From Corallococcus sp. CA053C (GTDB lineage: Bacteria; Myxococcota; Myxococcia; Myxococcales; Myxococcaceae): a stretch of DNA of 43,690 nucleotides. This document shows, piece after piece, positions 1 to 9,023 of this stretch. The notes under the pieces were generated by a model. The model had not been told where the DNA came from. It saw only the letters and a program-made list of their open reading frames with translations, and searched no databases. A program made the translations under genes and the position numbers. Position 1 is the stretch's first letter. Each line of letters starts with the position of its first letter. The DNA lies in contig NZ_RAWA01000031.1 of NCBI RefSeq assembly GCF_003611675.1, positions 1 to 43,690 of the forward strand, in the 5' to 3' direction.

Positions 1-81
1 CCGCCCCCTCCGTCCCGCCCCGTGGACCATTCCTAGAATCAACGGAGGGCCTGACCGCGGAGGCTCAAAGGGGGCGCAGGG

Positions 82-2817
82 ATGATGACAGCCGAGGCCA
101 GCACCGAAGAGCGCGGCCTCTCCGACTGGGCCCTGCAATTCGAGGTCATCGTCTGGACCGCCGACGCGGTGACGCTTCAGCTGCTGCACGTGAGTCCGAA
201 TGCCGCCGGGCTTCTGGGCCATCCGCTGGAGCAGTGGTGGACCGAGCCGGACTTCCTCACCCGGCACCTCCACCCCGAGGACCTTGACGACGCGCTGACG
301 CTCTTCTTGGAGGGCTCGCGCGACGGCTCACGCCGCCGGACCGGGCGCAGCGGCGTGCTGCGGTTCCTGGATGCGAACGGGCAGGCGCTCCCCTTCCTCA
401 CCAAGGTGCTGCCGCGCGAACACCGCGACGGCCATGCGCCCGAGCTGCGGTGCTTGATGGTGCGCCTCGAACGGGACACCCGCGTCAGCCAGGAACGGGA
501 GCGCTCCGAGCGCGAGCGGGAGGCGCTGCTGCGCAAGGAGCACGAGGCCCGGGAGCGCGCGGAGGCGCTGGCCCGGCAGCTCGCGGCCGGCGAGTCGCGC
601 TTCCGCAGCATCTTCGAATCCCACCTCATCGGGCTCGTGTTCAGCGACAACGACGGCCGCATCCTGGATGCCAACGACACCTTCCTGCGCACCGTGGGCT
701 ACAGCCGCGAGGACCTGGAGGCGGGCCGCCTCAACTTCATGGGCATGACCCCACCGGAGTTCCAGGCGGTGACGCAGCGGGCGGTGGAGGACGTCGAAGC
801 CCGCGGCATGACGAGCACCTTCGAGAAGGAGTACGTGCGCAAGGACGGCCGTCGCGCGCCCGTCATGCTGGGCAGCGTCCGCCTGCCCGCCCTGAATCAG
901 AACGCCACCTTCGTGCTGGACCTGACCGAGCCCAAGGAGGCCGAAGCGGAACGCGAGCGCTTCTTCCGACTGGCGCCGGACCTGTTCTGCGTCGCCACCA
1001 TGGACGGCGCCTTCAAGCGGGTGAACCCGGCCTTCACGCGCATCCTGGGCTGGAGCGAGCAGGAGCTCCTCGCCCGGCCCTTCCTGGACTTCATCCACCC
1101 GGAGGACCGGGGCCGGGGCGAGCAGACGCTGGCCTTGCTGAAGCGGGGAGACGCCGGCCCCGGCCTCACCGTCCGTGTCGCGTGCAGGGAGGGCGGGTGG
1201 AAGTGGCTCGACTGGACCGCCGTGCCCGTGCCGGAGACGGGCCTCATCTACGCCTCCGCGCGCGACGTCACCCAGCAGCGGGAGGCCAAGGAGCAGCTCG
1301 TGCTGGCGGAGCAGCGGCTGCGGACCGTCATCAACAGCGGGCCGATCATCCTCGCCGTGCTCGACGCCGAGGGCCGCTTCGTCGTGTCCGAGGGCAAGGG
1401 ACTGCGGAGCATGGGCCTCTCTCCGGGCCAGGTGGTGGGACAGTCGGCCCTCGAGATGTACGCGAACGAGCCCCTGGTGGTGGAGTTCCTCCAGCGGGGA
1501 CTCCGGGGAGAGACCTTCTCCTCCATCGTCCGGACCGCGGGTCTCACCTTCGAGGTGTTCTACCAGCCCGTCCTGGACGAGGCCGGCCGTGTCACCAGCA
1601 TCAGCATCGCGTCGCTGGACGTGACAGAGCGCGTCCGGGTGGAGGCCGAGCGGGAGGGGCTCATCCGACAGTTGAGGCACGAGCGGAGCATCCTCCAGGC
1701 CGTCCTGCAGCAGTTGCCCTACTCCGTCTACATCGCGGAGGCGCCCAGCGGCAGACTCTTCCTCGCCAACGCGCAGGCGGAGGCCCAGATTCGCGGCCCC
1801 ACCGAACCCGCTCCGGACATGGAGGGGTACCGCGCCTATCCGGGCTTCCATGCCGATGGGCGGCCGTACGAACCCCTCGAGTGGCCCCTGTCGCGTGCCA
1901 TCACCTCCGGCGTATCAGTCATGGCCGAGGCCATCCACGTCCTCCGGGGCGACGGCAGCCGGGGCATCGTCGAGTACAGCGCGACGCCCGTGCGCGACGC
2001 GCAGGGCCACATCACCCACGGAGTGGTGATGGGCGTGGACGTCACCGAGCGCAAGGTGGCGGAGCAGGAGCGGGAGCGACTCCTGGAGGAGCTGAAGCTG
2101 GCGGTCAGCGCCCGCGACGAGTTCCTGGGCATCGCCAGCCATGAGCTCAAGACACCGCTGACGCCCCTGGCCCTCAAGCTGGAGGCGCTCGCGCGCGTGG
2201 CTGGAGCCGAGCCGGAGTCCCCCCTGGCCCGGCGTCTTGTGCCCCACCTGGAGGTCATGCGGCGGCAGGTGAAGCGGCTCGCCGTCCTGGTGAACGACCT
2301 CCTGGACGTGTCGAACATCCGCGCGGGACGGCCGGCCCTCACGCTCGAAACCCAGCCGTGCGACCTCGCGGCGCTGGTGAGGGACGTGGTCGGGCGCTTC
2401 GACACCGAGGTGAAGCGCGCGGGCTGCGAGGTCCACCTCCACGCTCCCGCGCCGGTGGTGGGCGCCTGGGACAGCTCGCGGCTGGAGCAGGTGGTGACGA
2501 ACCTGCTGGCGAACGCCCTCAAGTATGGCCCCGGCCACCCGGTGACGATGAGCGTGGAGGAGGTGGACGGGCACGCGAGGCTGACGGTCCACGACCGGGG
2601 CATCGGCATCGCGCCGGTGGACCTCCAGCGCATCTGGGGCAAGTTCGAGCGCGCGGTGTCCGAGCGCCACTATGGAGGGCTGGGCCTGGGGCTCTACATC
2701 TCGCGGCAGATTGTCGAAGCCCTGGGCGGCACGGTGAATGCCGAGAGCACGCTCGGCGAGGGCGCCACGTTCACCGTCGACCTTCCACTGCGGGGCGGCG
2801 CGGCGCACGGCGCCTGA
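82..2817 (+). CDS. Multi-PAS soluble sensor histidine kinase
   Basis: A 911-residue protein that probably autophosphorylates on a histidine in response to a signal bound by its PAS domains. Visible order: PAS-like region about 10-125, charged coiled coil about 130-168 rich in RERE-type residues, PAS about 170-285, 290-395, 410-520 and 530-660, HisKA with the phosphoacceptor in ASHELKTPL (His687), then HATPase_c with N-box NLLANALKYG, G1 DRGIGIAP and G2 GLGLGLYI. There is no transmembrane segment or signal peptide, so it should sense a cytoplasmic cue. There is no receiver domain and no adjacent response regulator, so it is an orphan kinase. A purine-rich stretch (AGGGGGCGCAGGG) precedes ATG 82; ATG 85 is an equally possible start. 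Domain boundaries are estimates by eye. The signal and partner are unknown. Confidence 0.93.
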   Translation: MMTAEASTEERGLSDWALQFEVIVWTADAVTLQLLHVSPNAAGLLGHPLEQWWTEPDFLTRHLHPEDLDDALTLFLEGSRDGSRRRTGRSGVLRFLDANGQALPFLTKVLPREHRDGHAPELRCLMVRLERDTRVSQERERSEREREALLRKEHEARERAEALARQLAAGESRFRSIFESHLIGLVFSDNDGRILDANDTFLRTVGYSREDLEAGRLNFMGMTPPEFQAVTQRAVEDVEARGMTSTFEKEYVRKDGRRAPVMLGSVRLPALNQNATFVLDLTEPKEAEAERERFFRLAPDLFCVATMDGAFKRVNPAFTRILGWSEQELLARPFLDFIHPEDRGRGEQTLALLKRGDAGPGLTVRVACREGGWKWLDWTAVPVPETGLIYASARDVTQQREAKEQLVLAEQRLRTVINSGPIILAVLDAEGRFVVSEGKGLRSMGLSPGQVVGQSALEMYANEPLVVEFLQRGLRGETFSSIVRTAGLTFEVFYQPVLDEAGRVTSISIASLDVTERVRVEAEREGLIRQLRHERSILQAVLQQLPYSVYIAEAPSGRLFLANAQAEAQIRGPTEPAPDMEGYRAYPGFHADGRPYEPLEWPLSRAITSGVSVMAEAIHVLRGDGSRGIVEYSATPVRDAQGHITHGVVMGVDVTERKVAEQERERLLEELKLAVSARDEFLGIASHELKTPLTPLALKLEALARVAGAEPESPLARRLVPHLEVMRRQVKRLAVLVNDLLDVSNIRAGRPALTLETQPCDLAALVRDVVGRFDTEVKRAGCEVHLHAPAPVVGAWDSSRLEQVVTNLLANALKYGPGHPVTMSVEEVDGHARLTVHDRGIGIAPVDLQRIWGKFERAVSERHYGGLGLGLYISRQIVEALGGTVNAESTLGEGATFTVDLPLRGGAAHGA

Positions 2818-2839
2818 GCCGATGCGTCGCGCGCCTGGG

Positions 2840-3691
2840 TCAATGCGTGACGGGGACGGAGCCGGGCTCCGGCAGCAGCGTCTCCTCGGTCGCCGGGTCG
2901 GTCTTGCCCGTCGCCTGCTGCGCCCTCGCCTGTCGCGCCTGAGGCGCTTCTGGCATGGGCCTGCCTCTCGCCGCGTCCACCGCGGGGAGGTTCAACCACG
3001 CCACGCTCGCGCCCGCGTGGCTGCGATTGGAGGCCGAGAAGCGGACCGTGTACGGGCCAGACTCCGCGCCGTGGGACACGAGCAGCGGGTCGCTGCCGGG
3101 CTCGAGGACCAGGGACACGTGCTCACCGACGCCGCCGCGATGCCAGAGCACGAGGTCGCCCGGTTTGACCTGGGATGACGAGACCGGCGTCAGGTAGCTG
3201 AGCAGCGTGCCCGTGTAGCCCTGCCCGTTGTAGTCCAGGCCATTGGGGTCGGGGGCGCCCGCCCACTTGTAGCAGAGCGTGACGAAGCCGGAGCAGTCGA
3301 TGTTGAGCGGCATCTTGTGGCGCGCGTTGAGGCCGTCGATGGGGCGCACCTGCTGGTAGTGGATGCCCGCCGCGTTCGCGATGCCCCAGTTCGCCTCGGA
3401 GACAATCTTCGCGCGCAGTCCGCTCGCGACGACGACGGGGGCTCTCAACCGGGCCCAGGTGAGGGAGCCGACGATGCCATCGGCCACCAACTGGTGCGCG
3501 CGTTGGAAGGCCATCACCGCGGCCTCCGTCTTCGCGCCGAAGATTCCGTCGGCGCTTCCCACACTGAAGCCCGCCTTCGTGAGCAGTTGTTGGAGTTCGA
3601 CAACGGCCGCCCCCCGCGAGCCCTCCTGAAGGATGGGATCGCCTTTCATTTCCCGGTTCGGTTCCGAGCCGGGGATTTCTTGAATGGACAT
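2840..3691 (-). CDS. Peptidoglycan-binding NlpC/P60 family peptidase without signal peptide
   Basis: A 283-residue protein likely to cut peptidoglycan stem peptides. Residues about 20-85 form a PG_binding_1 module (repeating hydrophobics, DGIFG, AVMAFQ, DGIVG). The catalytic part follows, with NIDCSGFV (Cys133) and GEHVSLVL (His191), the Cys-His pair of NlpC/P60 enzymes. A longer frame runs upstream to 3793, but ATG 3691 has a strong AGGAGGTG about 6 bases before it and is chosen. The N-terminus is polar with no signal peptide. The C-terminal 40 residues are Ala/Gln/Pro rich and look disordered. It is convergent with the kinase (22 bp between stop codons) and divergent from the VWA gene. Export by a non-Sec route, or action on cell debris, is inference. 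Confidence 0.85.
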   Translation of the reverse strand: MSIQEIPGSEPNREMKGDPILQEGSRGAAVVELQQLLTKAGFSVGSADGIFGAKTEAAVMAFQRAHQLVADGIVGSLTWARLRAPVVVASGLRAKIVSEANWGIANAAGIHYQQVRPIDGLNARHKMPLNIDCSGFVTLCYKWAGAPDPNGLDYNGQGYTGTLLSYLTPVSSSQVKPGDLVLWHRGGVGEHVSLVLEPGSDPLLVSHGAESGPYTVRFSASNRSHAGASVAWLNLPAVDAARGRPMPEAPQARQARAQQATGKTDPATEETLLPEPGSVPVTH

Positions 3692-3851
3692 GGGTGCACC
3701 TCCTCTGGAAAGTGTCTTCATCCCCACGGGACGGAGCACCCCCGCCGGAGCGTTACGCTCGCCTCCTTCGCGCTTGCTTGTGGGTGCGCTCACGCGCTGT
3801 CACGAGGTGGGATGGGGCGTCATGACGAATGACAGGGGGTTGGAATAGGCT

Positions 3852-3874
3852 GCCTTTCGTCCCTTACGAAAGGC
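3852..3874 (+). promoter_or_regulatory. Hairpin covering the VWA gene Shine-Dalgarno
   Basis: A perfect 9-bp inverted repeat (GCCTTTCGT, loop CCCTT, ACGAAAGGC) lies immediately before the TTG start at 3881. The right arm contains GAAAGG, the only good Shine-Dalgarno candidate, 7 bases from the start codon. If transcribed, the hairpin would sequester the ribosome site. It could equally be a protein-binding dyad in the divergent promoter region 3692-3880. Function is inferred from position only. Confidence 0.45.
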
Positions 3875-3880
3875 TCCCCA

Positions 3881-5719
3881 TTGAAGACGACGTACACGCT
3901 CAGTCACCCCGTCCTGCCCATGGGGACGTCATCCAAGGTCGACCTGCTGGTGACGTTCTCGGCGGAGGGGGGCGCGGCGTCCGCGCGGCGCTCGCTCAAC
4001 CTGGGGCTCGTCATCGACCGTTCGGGTTCCATGGCGGGTGCGCCGCTGAAGAACGCCATCAAGGCCTCGCACGAGCTGGTGGAGCGCATGGGCCCCGAGG
4101 ATTCGCTGTCCATCGTGGCCTATGACGACACGGTGTCCACGGTGCTCGCCCCGGTGAAGGTCACGGACAAGGCGGCCATCGGCAAGGTGCTCTCCAAGAT
4201 TGGCGCGGGCGGCTGCACCAACCTGAGTGGCGGGTGGCTCAAGGGCGTGGACCACGTGAAGAGCCAGCTGTCCAGCGAGCGCATCAACCGCGTGCTGCTG
4301 CTCACGGATGGGAAGGCCAACACGGGCATCCAGGACGCGGGCCAGCTCATCGACCTGGCGCGCGAGAAGTCCAGTGCGGGCATCATCACCACGACGCTGG
4401 GCTTCGGCGCCAACTTCAACGAGGACCTGCTCATCGGCATGGCCAATGCCGGCGAGGGGCACTTCTATTACATCCAGTCGCCCGAGGATGCCGCGGGGGT
4501 GTTCCGCATCGAGATGGAGGGCCTGGGCTCGCTGGTGGCGCAGAACCTGGAGGTGGTGATCAAGCCCGCGTCCACGGTGAAGGTGGCAAGCGTGCTCAAC
4601 CGCTACCGTTTCGCGGCGCAAGGCCAGGAGGTGACGGTGGGGTTGGGGGATGTGTACGCCACGGAGCCGCGGCAGCTCGCAGCGGAGCTGTCGGTGGAGG
4701 CGCCGTCGGTGGCCGGGCCGGTGGCGCTTGCCACCCTGGTGTTCCGGGCGCAGGTGGTGGTGGAAGGGCGCGTGCGGGAGCTGACGGGCGAGGTGCCCAT
4801 CCTCGCGCACCTGGCCCCGGCCGCGGAGTCGGCGGCGACGGCGACGGACAAGCACGTGCTGGCCCAGACGAGCCGCCTGCGCATCGCGCGCGTGAAGGAT
4901 CAGGCCATCGAGCTGGCGGACAAGGGGGACCTGTCCTCGGCCTCCCGGCGTCTGCGCGAGGTCATCTCCGAGCTGTCACTCCTCCTGGACAAGGCGTCGT
5001 ACGAGCTCTCCGAGGAGGTGGAGCAACTGGCGCACTACGCGCAGCGGATGGAGTCGCGCACGTACGACGCGGTGATCCGCAAGGAGCTGAGGGACCAGTC
5101 CTATCAGGCGGGCACGCGCAACCGTGGGGACCTGGCGCTGCGTGGGACGGCGGGAGGCTCGGCGGACAGCCTGGAGGCCGTCAGCGACGCGGGCGGTGGC
5201 ATCGTGCTGGAGTGCGTGCGCGAGGGCGGCAAGCTGCGCGTGCACACCGTCTCCCCGGGGCATGACACGAACTTCAACGTGCAGTTCCCCCGGAGCGCGC
5301 GCGAGGAGGGCGTGCGCTACGTGGTGGAGAAGCTGGAGACGTCCGGAGACGGCACCTTCTACCGGGTGGTGGGAGACATCAAGCGGCTGGTGGTGCCGGG
5401 ACAGGACCGGCCTGCGCGGAGCCAGGCCGCGGCCCCAGCGAACAAGGGCAAGCCCACGGCCTCGAAGGTGACGGCGAGCTCGGCGGCGGACCTGCCCACG
5501 ACGACCAGCGTGGGCACGGGCATCATCATCCAGTGCGTCAAGGAGGGCAGCAAGCTGCGCGCCCGCGTGGTGTCTGACGGATACGATCCGGATCTCAACA
5601 TCCGCTTCCCCCGCGACATCCGCGAGGAGAACGTCCTCTACGTGGTGGACGAGATCATCACCATGGCCAATGGCAGCTCCTACATCGCCTGCGGCGACAT
5701 CCGTCGACTGGTGCAGTAG
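3881..5719 (+). CDS. VWA domain protein with duplicated C-terminal module
   Basis: A 612-residue protein with a von Willebrand A domain at about 40-220; its MIDAS motif DRSGSM (Asp46, Ser48, Ser50) should bind a divalent cation and mediate protein-protein contact. The arrangement resembles bacterial YfbK-like VWA proteins. A beta-rich region and a helical segment follow. The C-terminus carries two copies of an unrecognised module of about 67 residues (about 438-504 and 545-612), each with a hydrophobic I(V/I)(L/Q)(E/Q)CV(R/K)EG start, F/IRFPR(S/D)xREE core, YVV(E/D)E and GDI(K/R)RLV end. There is no signal peptide, so it is probably cytoplasmic. The start is TTG; the frame is closed upstream by a stop at 3830, and no better start exists before the VWA fold. 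The partner is unknown. Confidence 0.85.
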   Translation: MKTTYTLSHPVLPMGTSSKVDLLVTFSAEGGAASARRSLNLGLVIDRSGSMAGAPLKNAIKASHELVERMGPEDSLSIVAYDDTVSTVLAPVKVTDKAAIGKVLSKIGAGGCTNLSGGWLKGVDHVKSQLSSERINRVLLLTDGKANTGIQDAGQLIDLAREKSSAGIITTTLGFGANFNEDLLIGMANAGEGHFYYIQSPEDAAGVFRIEMEGLGSLVAQNLEVVIKPASTVKVASVLNRYRFAAQGQEVTVGLGDVYATEPRQLAAELSVEAPSVAGPVALATLVFRAQVVVEGRVRELTGEVPILAHLAPAAESAATATDKHVLAQTSRLRIARVKDQAIELADKGDLSSASRRLREVISELSLLLDKASYELSEEVEQLAHYAQRMESRTYDAVIRKELRDQSYQAGTRNRGDLALRGTAGGSADSLEAVSDAGGGIVLECVREGGKLRVHTVSPGHDTNFNVQFPRSAREEGVRYVVEKLETSGDGTFYRVVGDIKRLVVPGQDRPARSQAAAPANKGKPTASKVTASSAADLPTTTSVGTGIIIQCVKEGSKLRARVVSDGYDPDLNIRFPRDIREENVLYVVDEIITMANGSSYIACGDIRRLVQ

Positions 5720-5740
5720 GGACAGGCGCTCCGAACCGAT

Positions 5741-5766
5741 CCTGCTTCAACCCAGGTTGAAGCAGG
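5741..5766. terminator. Bidirectional terminator-like hairpin
   Basis: A perfect 11-bp stem (CCTGCTTCAAC / GTTGAAGCAGG) with a four-base loop sits between the convergent ends of the VWA gene (stop 5719) and the kelch-like lipoprotein gene (stop 5775). No T-run follows on either strand, so it may act as a barrier or processing hairpin instead of a classic intrinsic terminator. Confidence 0.55.
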
Positions 5767-5774
5767 CCTGACCG

Positions 5775-7091
5775 TCACGGCGCCGTCGTGGGCGGCTTCC
5801 AGATGAACACGTTTCGCCGGGTGCTGTTGGCCACGACGAACACGTTGCGCGCGGGGCTGTAGCGGAACCGGCCATAGGTGCCATTCGAAGCCTGCGGGCC
5901 CGGGTCGTCGCCCGTGCCGGTGACCTCCACCCATCTCGCGGTCTGCAAATCCAGCATCGCCAGCCTGCGACCGCCCGGATACGCAATGAACCGGTCGAGC
6001 ACCGGCGAGTACGCGAGTCCGGGCGCTCCGCCGACCGGCGCGCTCAAGCCCGTGGTGGTCACCGTGGCGTGGGTCTTCGCCGCGTCGTTCAGCGCGTAGG
6101 TCGACACGGTGGCGCCCTCGCGGACCAGCGCGAGGACGTTGCGCTTCGTGTCCACGGCCGCGCCCGCGTAGTAGAAGCCCGCTCCGTCCGGCGCGTGTGC
6201 GGTCCAGGTGTCGGCGACCGGGTCGTACTCGTGAAGCTTCCTCGGTCCGACGTACCAGAGGTGGCCTCGCGCGTCGGCGGCGCTCGCGCCGTAGTCGAGG
6301 ACCGGGTTGTTCGCGCCGCGCACCCAGCGTGCGGTCGCGAAGTCGAAGCCCATCACCCGTGGAGCGCCGGACTGACCGCTGGGATAGGAGCCGACGGAAC
6401 CGAGCACGTAGAAGCGGCCCGTCGCCTCGCTGAAGGCGATGTTGCCGTAGGTGTGCGCGCTGCGCGGCTGCTGCGCGTCCAATTGCGCGCTGATGCTCGG
6501 GTCGTCACACAGCTCGTGGCGCACGTAGCCGGAGGGGCCCAGGCCCGCGTCGGGGATGTCCAGGGACGCGACGGAGGGGTAGAGACCGCACGTCTCGACC
6601 CGCTTGTCGCGCATCACCGGGGTGACGCTGTTGCCAGTCATCCCCGTCGGAAGGTCGGTCCAGCGCTTCCACGTCATCGACGCGAGGTCGAACGTGAACA
6701 CGTTGTTGTACGACGAGTCGTCGTGACCGCCGCCCCAGACGACCAGCCGGTCCCGGAGCGAGTCGTACGCTCCGCCGCTCCACGCGATCATCACCGCTTC
6801 GCACGGGTAGCTGGAGTATGGCTGGGGGCAGACGTCCGCCATCTGCGTGCCGGGCAGCTCCTTCCAGGAGCCCTCGGGCATGGCGGCGATGATGGCGTCG
6901 ATGGGACCGGGTTCGATTCCGCCCGCGTCAGGCGTGATGACGGGGCCGCCATCCTCCCCGTCGCCACCATCCCGTGCGACGACGCCTCCGTCACCCGGGG
7001 GCGGCTCCGAGCCGGATTTGCCGCAACCGGGAGCAAGGACGGCCCAGAGGAGTGCCGCGGCCGGGATGCAGCTTCGAAGGACGTGTCGCAT
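5775..7091 (-). CDS. Kelch/beta-propeller-like secreted lipoprotein
   Basis: A 438-residue protein with a lipoprotein signal: basic start, hydrophobic stretch and lipobox LAPGC. A Gly/Asp/Pro-rich linker follows, then a series of segments that read like kelch or galactose-oxidase-type propeller blades (for example DRLVVWGGGHDD, TFDLASMTWKRW, FSEATGRFYVLGS, FDFATARWVRG, MLDLQTARWVEV). Such proteins are usually envelope-anchored binding or enzyme scaffolds. The copper-radical catalytic residues of galactose oxidase cannot be assigned by eye, so no enzymatic activity is claimed. It is the second of two minus-strand genes (66 bp after the metallopeptidase gene), so the two could be co-transcribed, although a small hairpin lies between them. 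Confidence 0.8.
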   Translation of the reverse strand: MRHVLRSCIPAAALLWAVLAPGCGKSGSEPPPGDGGVVARDGGDGEDGGPVITPDAGGIEPGPIDAIIAAMPEGSWKELPGTQMADVCPQPYSSYPCEAVMIAWSGGAYDSLRDRLVVWGGGHDDSSYNNVFTFDLASMTWKRWTDLPTGMTGNSVTPVMRDKRVETCGLYPSVASLDIPDAGLGPSGYVRHELCDDPSISAQLDAQQPRSAHTYGNIAFSEATGRFYVLGSVGSYPSGQSGAPRVMGFDFATARWVRGANNPVLDYGASAADARGHLWYVGPRKLHEYDPVADTWTAHAPDGAGFYYAGAAVDTKRNVLALVREGATVSTYALNDAAKTHATVTTTGLSAPVGGAPGLAYSPVLDRFIAYPGGRRLAMLDLQTARWVEVTGTGDDPGPQASNGTYGRFRYSPARNVFVVANSTRRNVFIWKPPTTAP

Positions 7092-7137
7092 TCCACATCC
7101 TGCGCAGAGGCGCGCAGGGGCGCAATCTCCGAAGCCC

Positions 7138-7155
7138 CGGCGCCCGCTGGCGCCG
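7138..7155 (-). terminator. Short GC hairpin after the metallopeptidase gene
   Basis: CGGCGCC, loop CGCT, GGCGCCG begins two bases beyond the stop codon of the minus-strand metallopeptidase gene. It is a perfect 7-bp stem without a T-run. It may be a weak terminator or transcript-end stabiliser; chance is possible in such GC-rich DNA. Confidence 0.3.
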
Positions 7156-7157
7156 CG

Positions 7158-9023
7158 CTACGGCCGCCAGACGTACGGCGGCGCGAGCGTGACGTCCGTC
7201 GTGTTCGAGGCGGCAGGGGTGTTCGGATCGACGAACCCGAAATAGGTGCCGCCCGTCTTGTTCAGGCCGACGCCCCGGTATTCCAGGTCGCCGATGAGCT
7301 GCGCCGTGCCCGACGCCGACTGCTGGCCCTCGTAGAAGCCCAGCGGGTAGAAGGTGGCGGCGACCCGGGCCGAGCCGCTCACGCTGAAGCCGTTCGTCAG
7401 CACGGAGAGGCCGGTGACGGTGCCGCCGGAGACGTTGCCCGACAGGACCACGGCGTGGTCGTCGATGCGCGCCGAGCCACTCACGGTTCCGCCGAGCACC
7501 TGTGCATCGGGACCGACGTACACGCTGGACGGCACGCCGCTGATGACGCAGCCGCCGCCGTTCGGATGACGCTGCGTCCCCGAAGGGCAGGCGTCCCGCG
7601 TGCCGCTCCTGAACCCCTCGGGCCAGGCATTCGTGAGCTGCACCATCCACGGATAGCGGTGGAGGGTGTTGTACGGCTGATCCCAGACAATCTGCTTCTG
7701 CACCGACGGGGTTCCGACCACGACCAGGAACAGCGCTTCGCCGGAGTTGACGCAGAACTGGAGCGCGCCATCCGCGCCGCGCTGCAGGGGGCTGTAGCGC
7801 GGCGTGGTGATGGCGCTGTCCGTGGCGACCAGGCCCCAGCGCCAGTCCGAGTCCGCGCCGCTCTGCGTGACGCCCCGGAAGGTCACGGTCACGCTGGTGG
7901 CGCCCGCTTCCGGGTAGAGCCGCACGATGTTGTAGCCCCAGCGCTGCGGCGCCCAGCCGGCCGGCGTCACGAACCGCCGGTTCGTCGCGAAGGCCGTGTC
8001 CAGCGGCTCCAGCTGGGTCAGGCGGAGGCGTCGCTCGGGGCGCGTCTTGCTCGTGATGGCGCCGTACTTCGCGCGGTAGGTCGGCCCCTGGTTGCCGCCG
8101 CTGGTGGGGGGCGGATCCTTGTAGTCCCAGGTCACGTTGTGCAGGGCCCACTCGCCGAAGAAGTCGTTCAGCTGGCTGATGTTCCAGCCCCGCGTCTTCA
8201 TGATCTGCGAGAACGGGTCGTTGCTCGGGCTGCTCGTCCAGAGGTCATTGACGGCGCTGTAGCAGTGCTTGTCCTTCAAGAACTCCATGAACTGCCAGTT
8301 GCAGTAACGGTCCCGCGTCGAGCCCAGGTACACGTGGGGGGCGTTCACGGCCAGCTCCGAGCAGTGCACCTCGGTGCGGTACTCGGGGAGCTGGTGCGGC
8401 ATGAAGTTGGCGTGACTCTCGTAGATCCACCCGCAGGTGTTGGACTGGTTGCACGTCATGCCGCCGCTCACGCTCTGCACGGCGTGCATGAACTCGTGTG
8501 CCAGCCCCCAGTGGTCATTGAGCGCGCCAGGGCCAATCCACATCCCCATCCGCGTCGCGCTCCAGGCACCACCGGACAGCCCCCAGTTGGAGTGGACGTG
8601 GACGCTGACCTTGGTCTTGCTCGTCAGGTTGCAGAGCGGTTCCTTGAAGAAGATGGGCGACCCGAAGTAGGCCTTCCAGACGGTGTTCTCCAGCGTGTCG
8701 AGCGCGGCCTGGGCGGTGGTGCTGGTGATGGCCTCATCCGAGTAGATGGCGAAGTGGGCGGACTCCCTGACCAGAGTGAAGTTCGTGTGATCCGGATCCG
8801 GCCCTCCCGCCGTCCACGTGCCCGGAGTGCAGGCCGGTGGCGAGGTCGGGCAGCTCGTGGCCCAGGCCGTCGTCGTGGTCCCAGGCTCGCATGCGAGCGC
8901 GGCCTCCGCGGAACGGGGGCCGCGCTCGGCCTCCGTCAGCTCCCCCTCCGGAAGACACCCGGCGCCAAGGACACTCATCATGAACAGCAAGGCAGGCAGA
9001 CGCAGTGTCTTGTTGCAGCTCAT
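7158..9023 (-). CDS. Secreted zinc metallopeptidase lipoprotein, Svx/AvrXca-like (DUF6055-type)
   Basis: A 621-residue protein with a lipoprotein signal (lipobox LGAGC). The zinc-protease motif HEFMH (residues 176-180) is followed by a run of cysteines and the segment WIYESHANFM, which could supply the third ligand. From memory, this layout (secreted, HExxH, many Cys, WGL-type segments) resembles the Svx/AvrXca virulence proteins of plant pathogens, annotated as DUF6055; the match was not tested. The C-terminal 130 residues repeat short Gly/Val/Ser patterns (VSGSARI, VLSGNVSGGTV, VSGSARV, ASGTAQLIG) typical of a left-handed beta-solenoid. The frame opens at 9062, but ATG 9023 is chosen because AAGGGA lies about 9 bases upstream and the signal peptide starts there. 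It probably acts on external protein or glycan-linked substrates during predation (inference). Confidence 0.8.
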   Translation of the reverse strand: MSCNKTLRLPALLFMMSVLGAGCLPEGELTEAERGPRSAEAALACEPGTTTTAWATSCPTSPPACTPGTWTAGGPDPDHTNFTLVRESAHFAIYSDEAITSTTAQAALDTLENTVWKAYFGSPIFFKEPLCNLTSKTKVSVHVHSNWGLSGGAWSATRMGMWIGPGALNDHWGLAHEFMHAVQSVSGGMTCNQSNTCGWIYESHANFMPHQLPEYRTEVHCSELAVNAPHVYLGSTRDRYCNWQFMEFLKDKHCYSAVNDLWTSSPSNDPFSQIMKTRGWNISQLNDFFGEWALHNVTWDYKDPPPTSGGNQGPTYRAKYGAITSKTRPERRLRLTQLEPLDTAFATNRRFVTPAGWAPQRWGYNIVRLYPEAGATSVTVTFRGVTQSGADSDWRWGLVATDSAITTPRYSPLQRGADGALQFCVNSGEALFLVVVGTPSVQKQIVWDQPYNTLHRYPWMVQLTNAWPEGFRSGTRDACPSGTQRHPNGGGCVISGVPSSVYVGPDAQVLGGTVSGSARIDDHAVVLSGNVSGGTVTGLSVLTNGFSVSGSARVAATFYPLGFYEGQQSASGTAQLIGDLEYRGVGLNKTGGTYFGFVDPNTPAASNTTDVTLAPPYVWRP

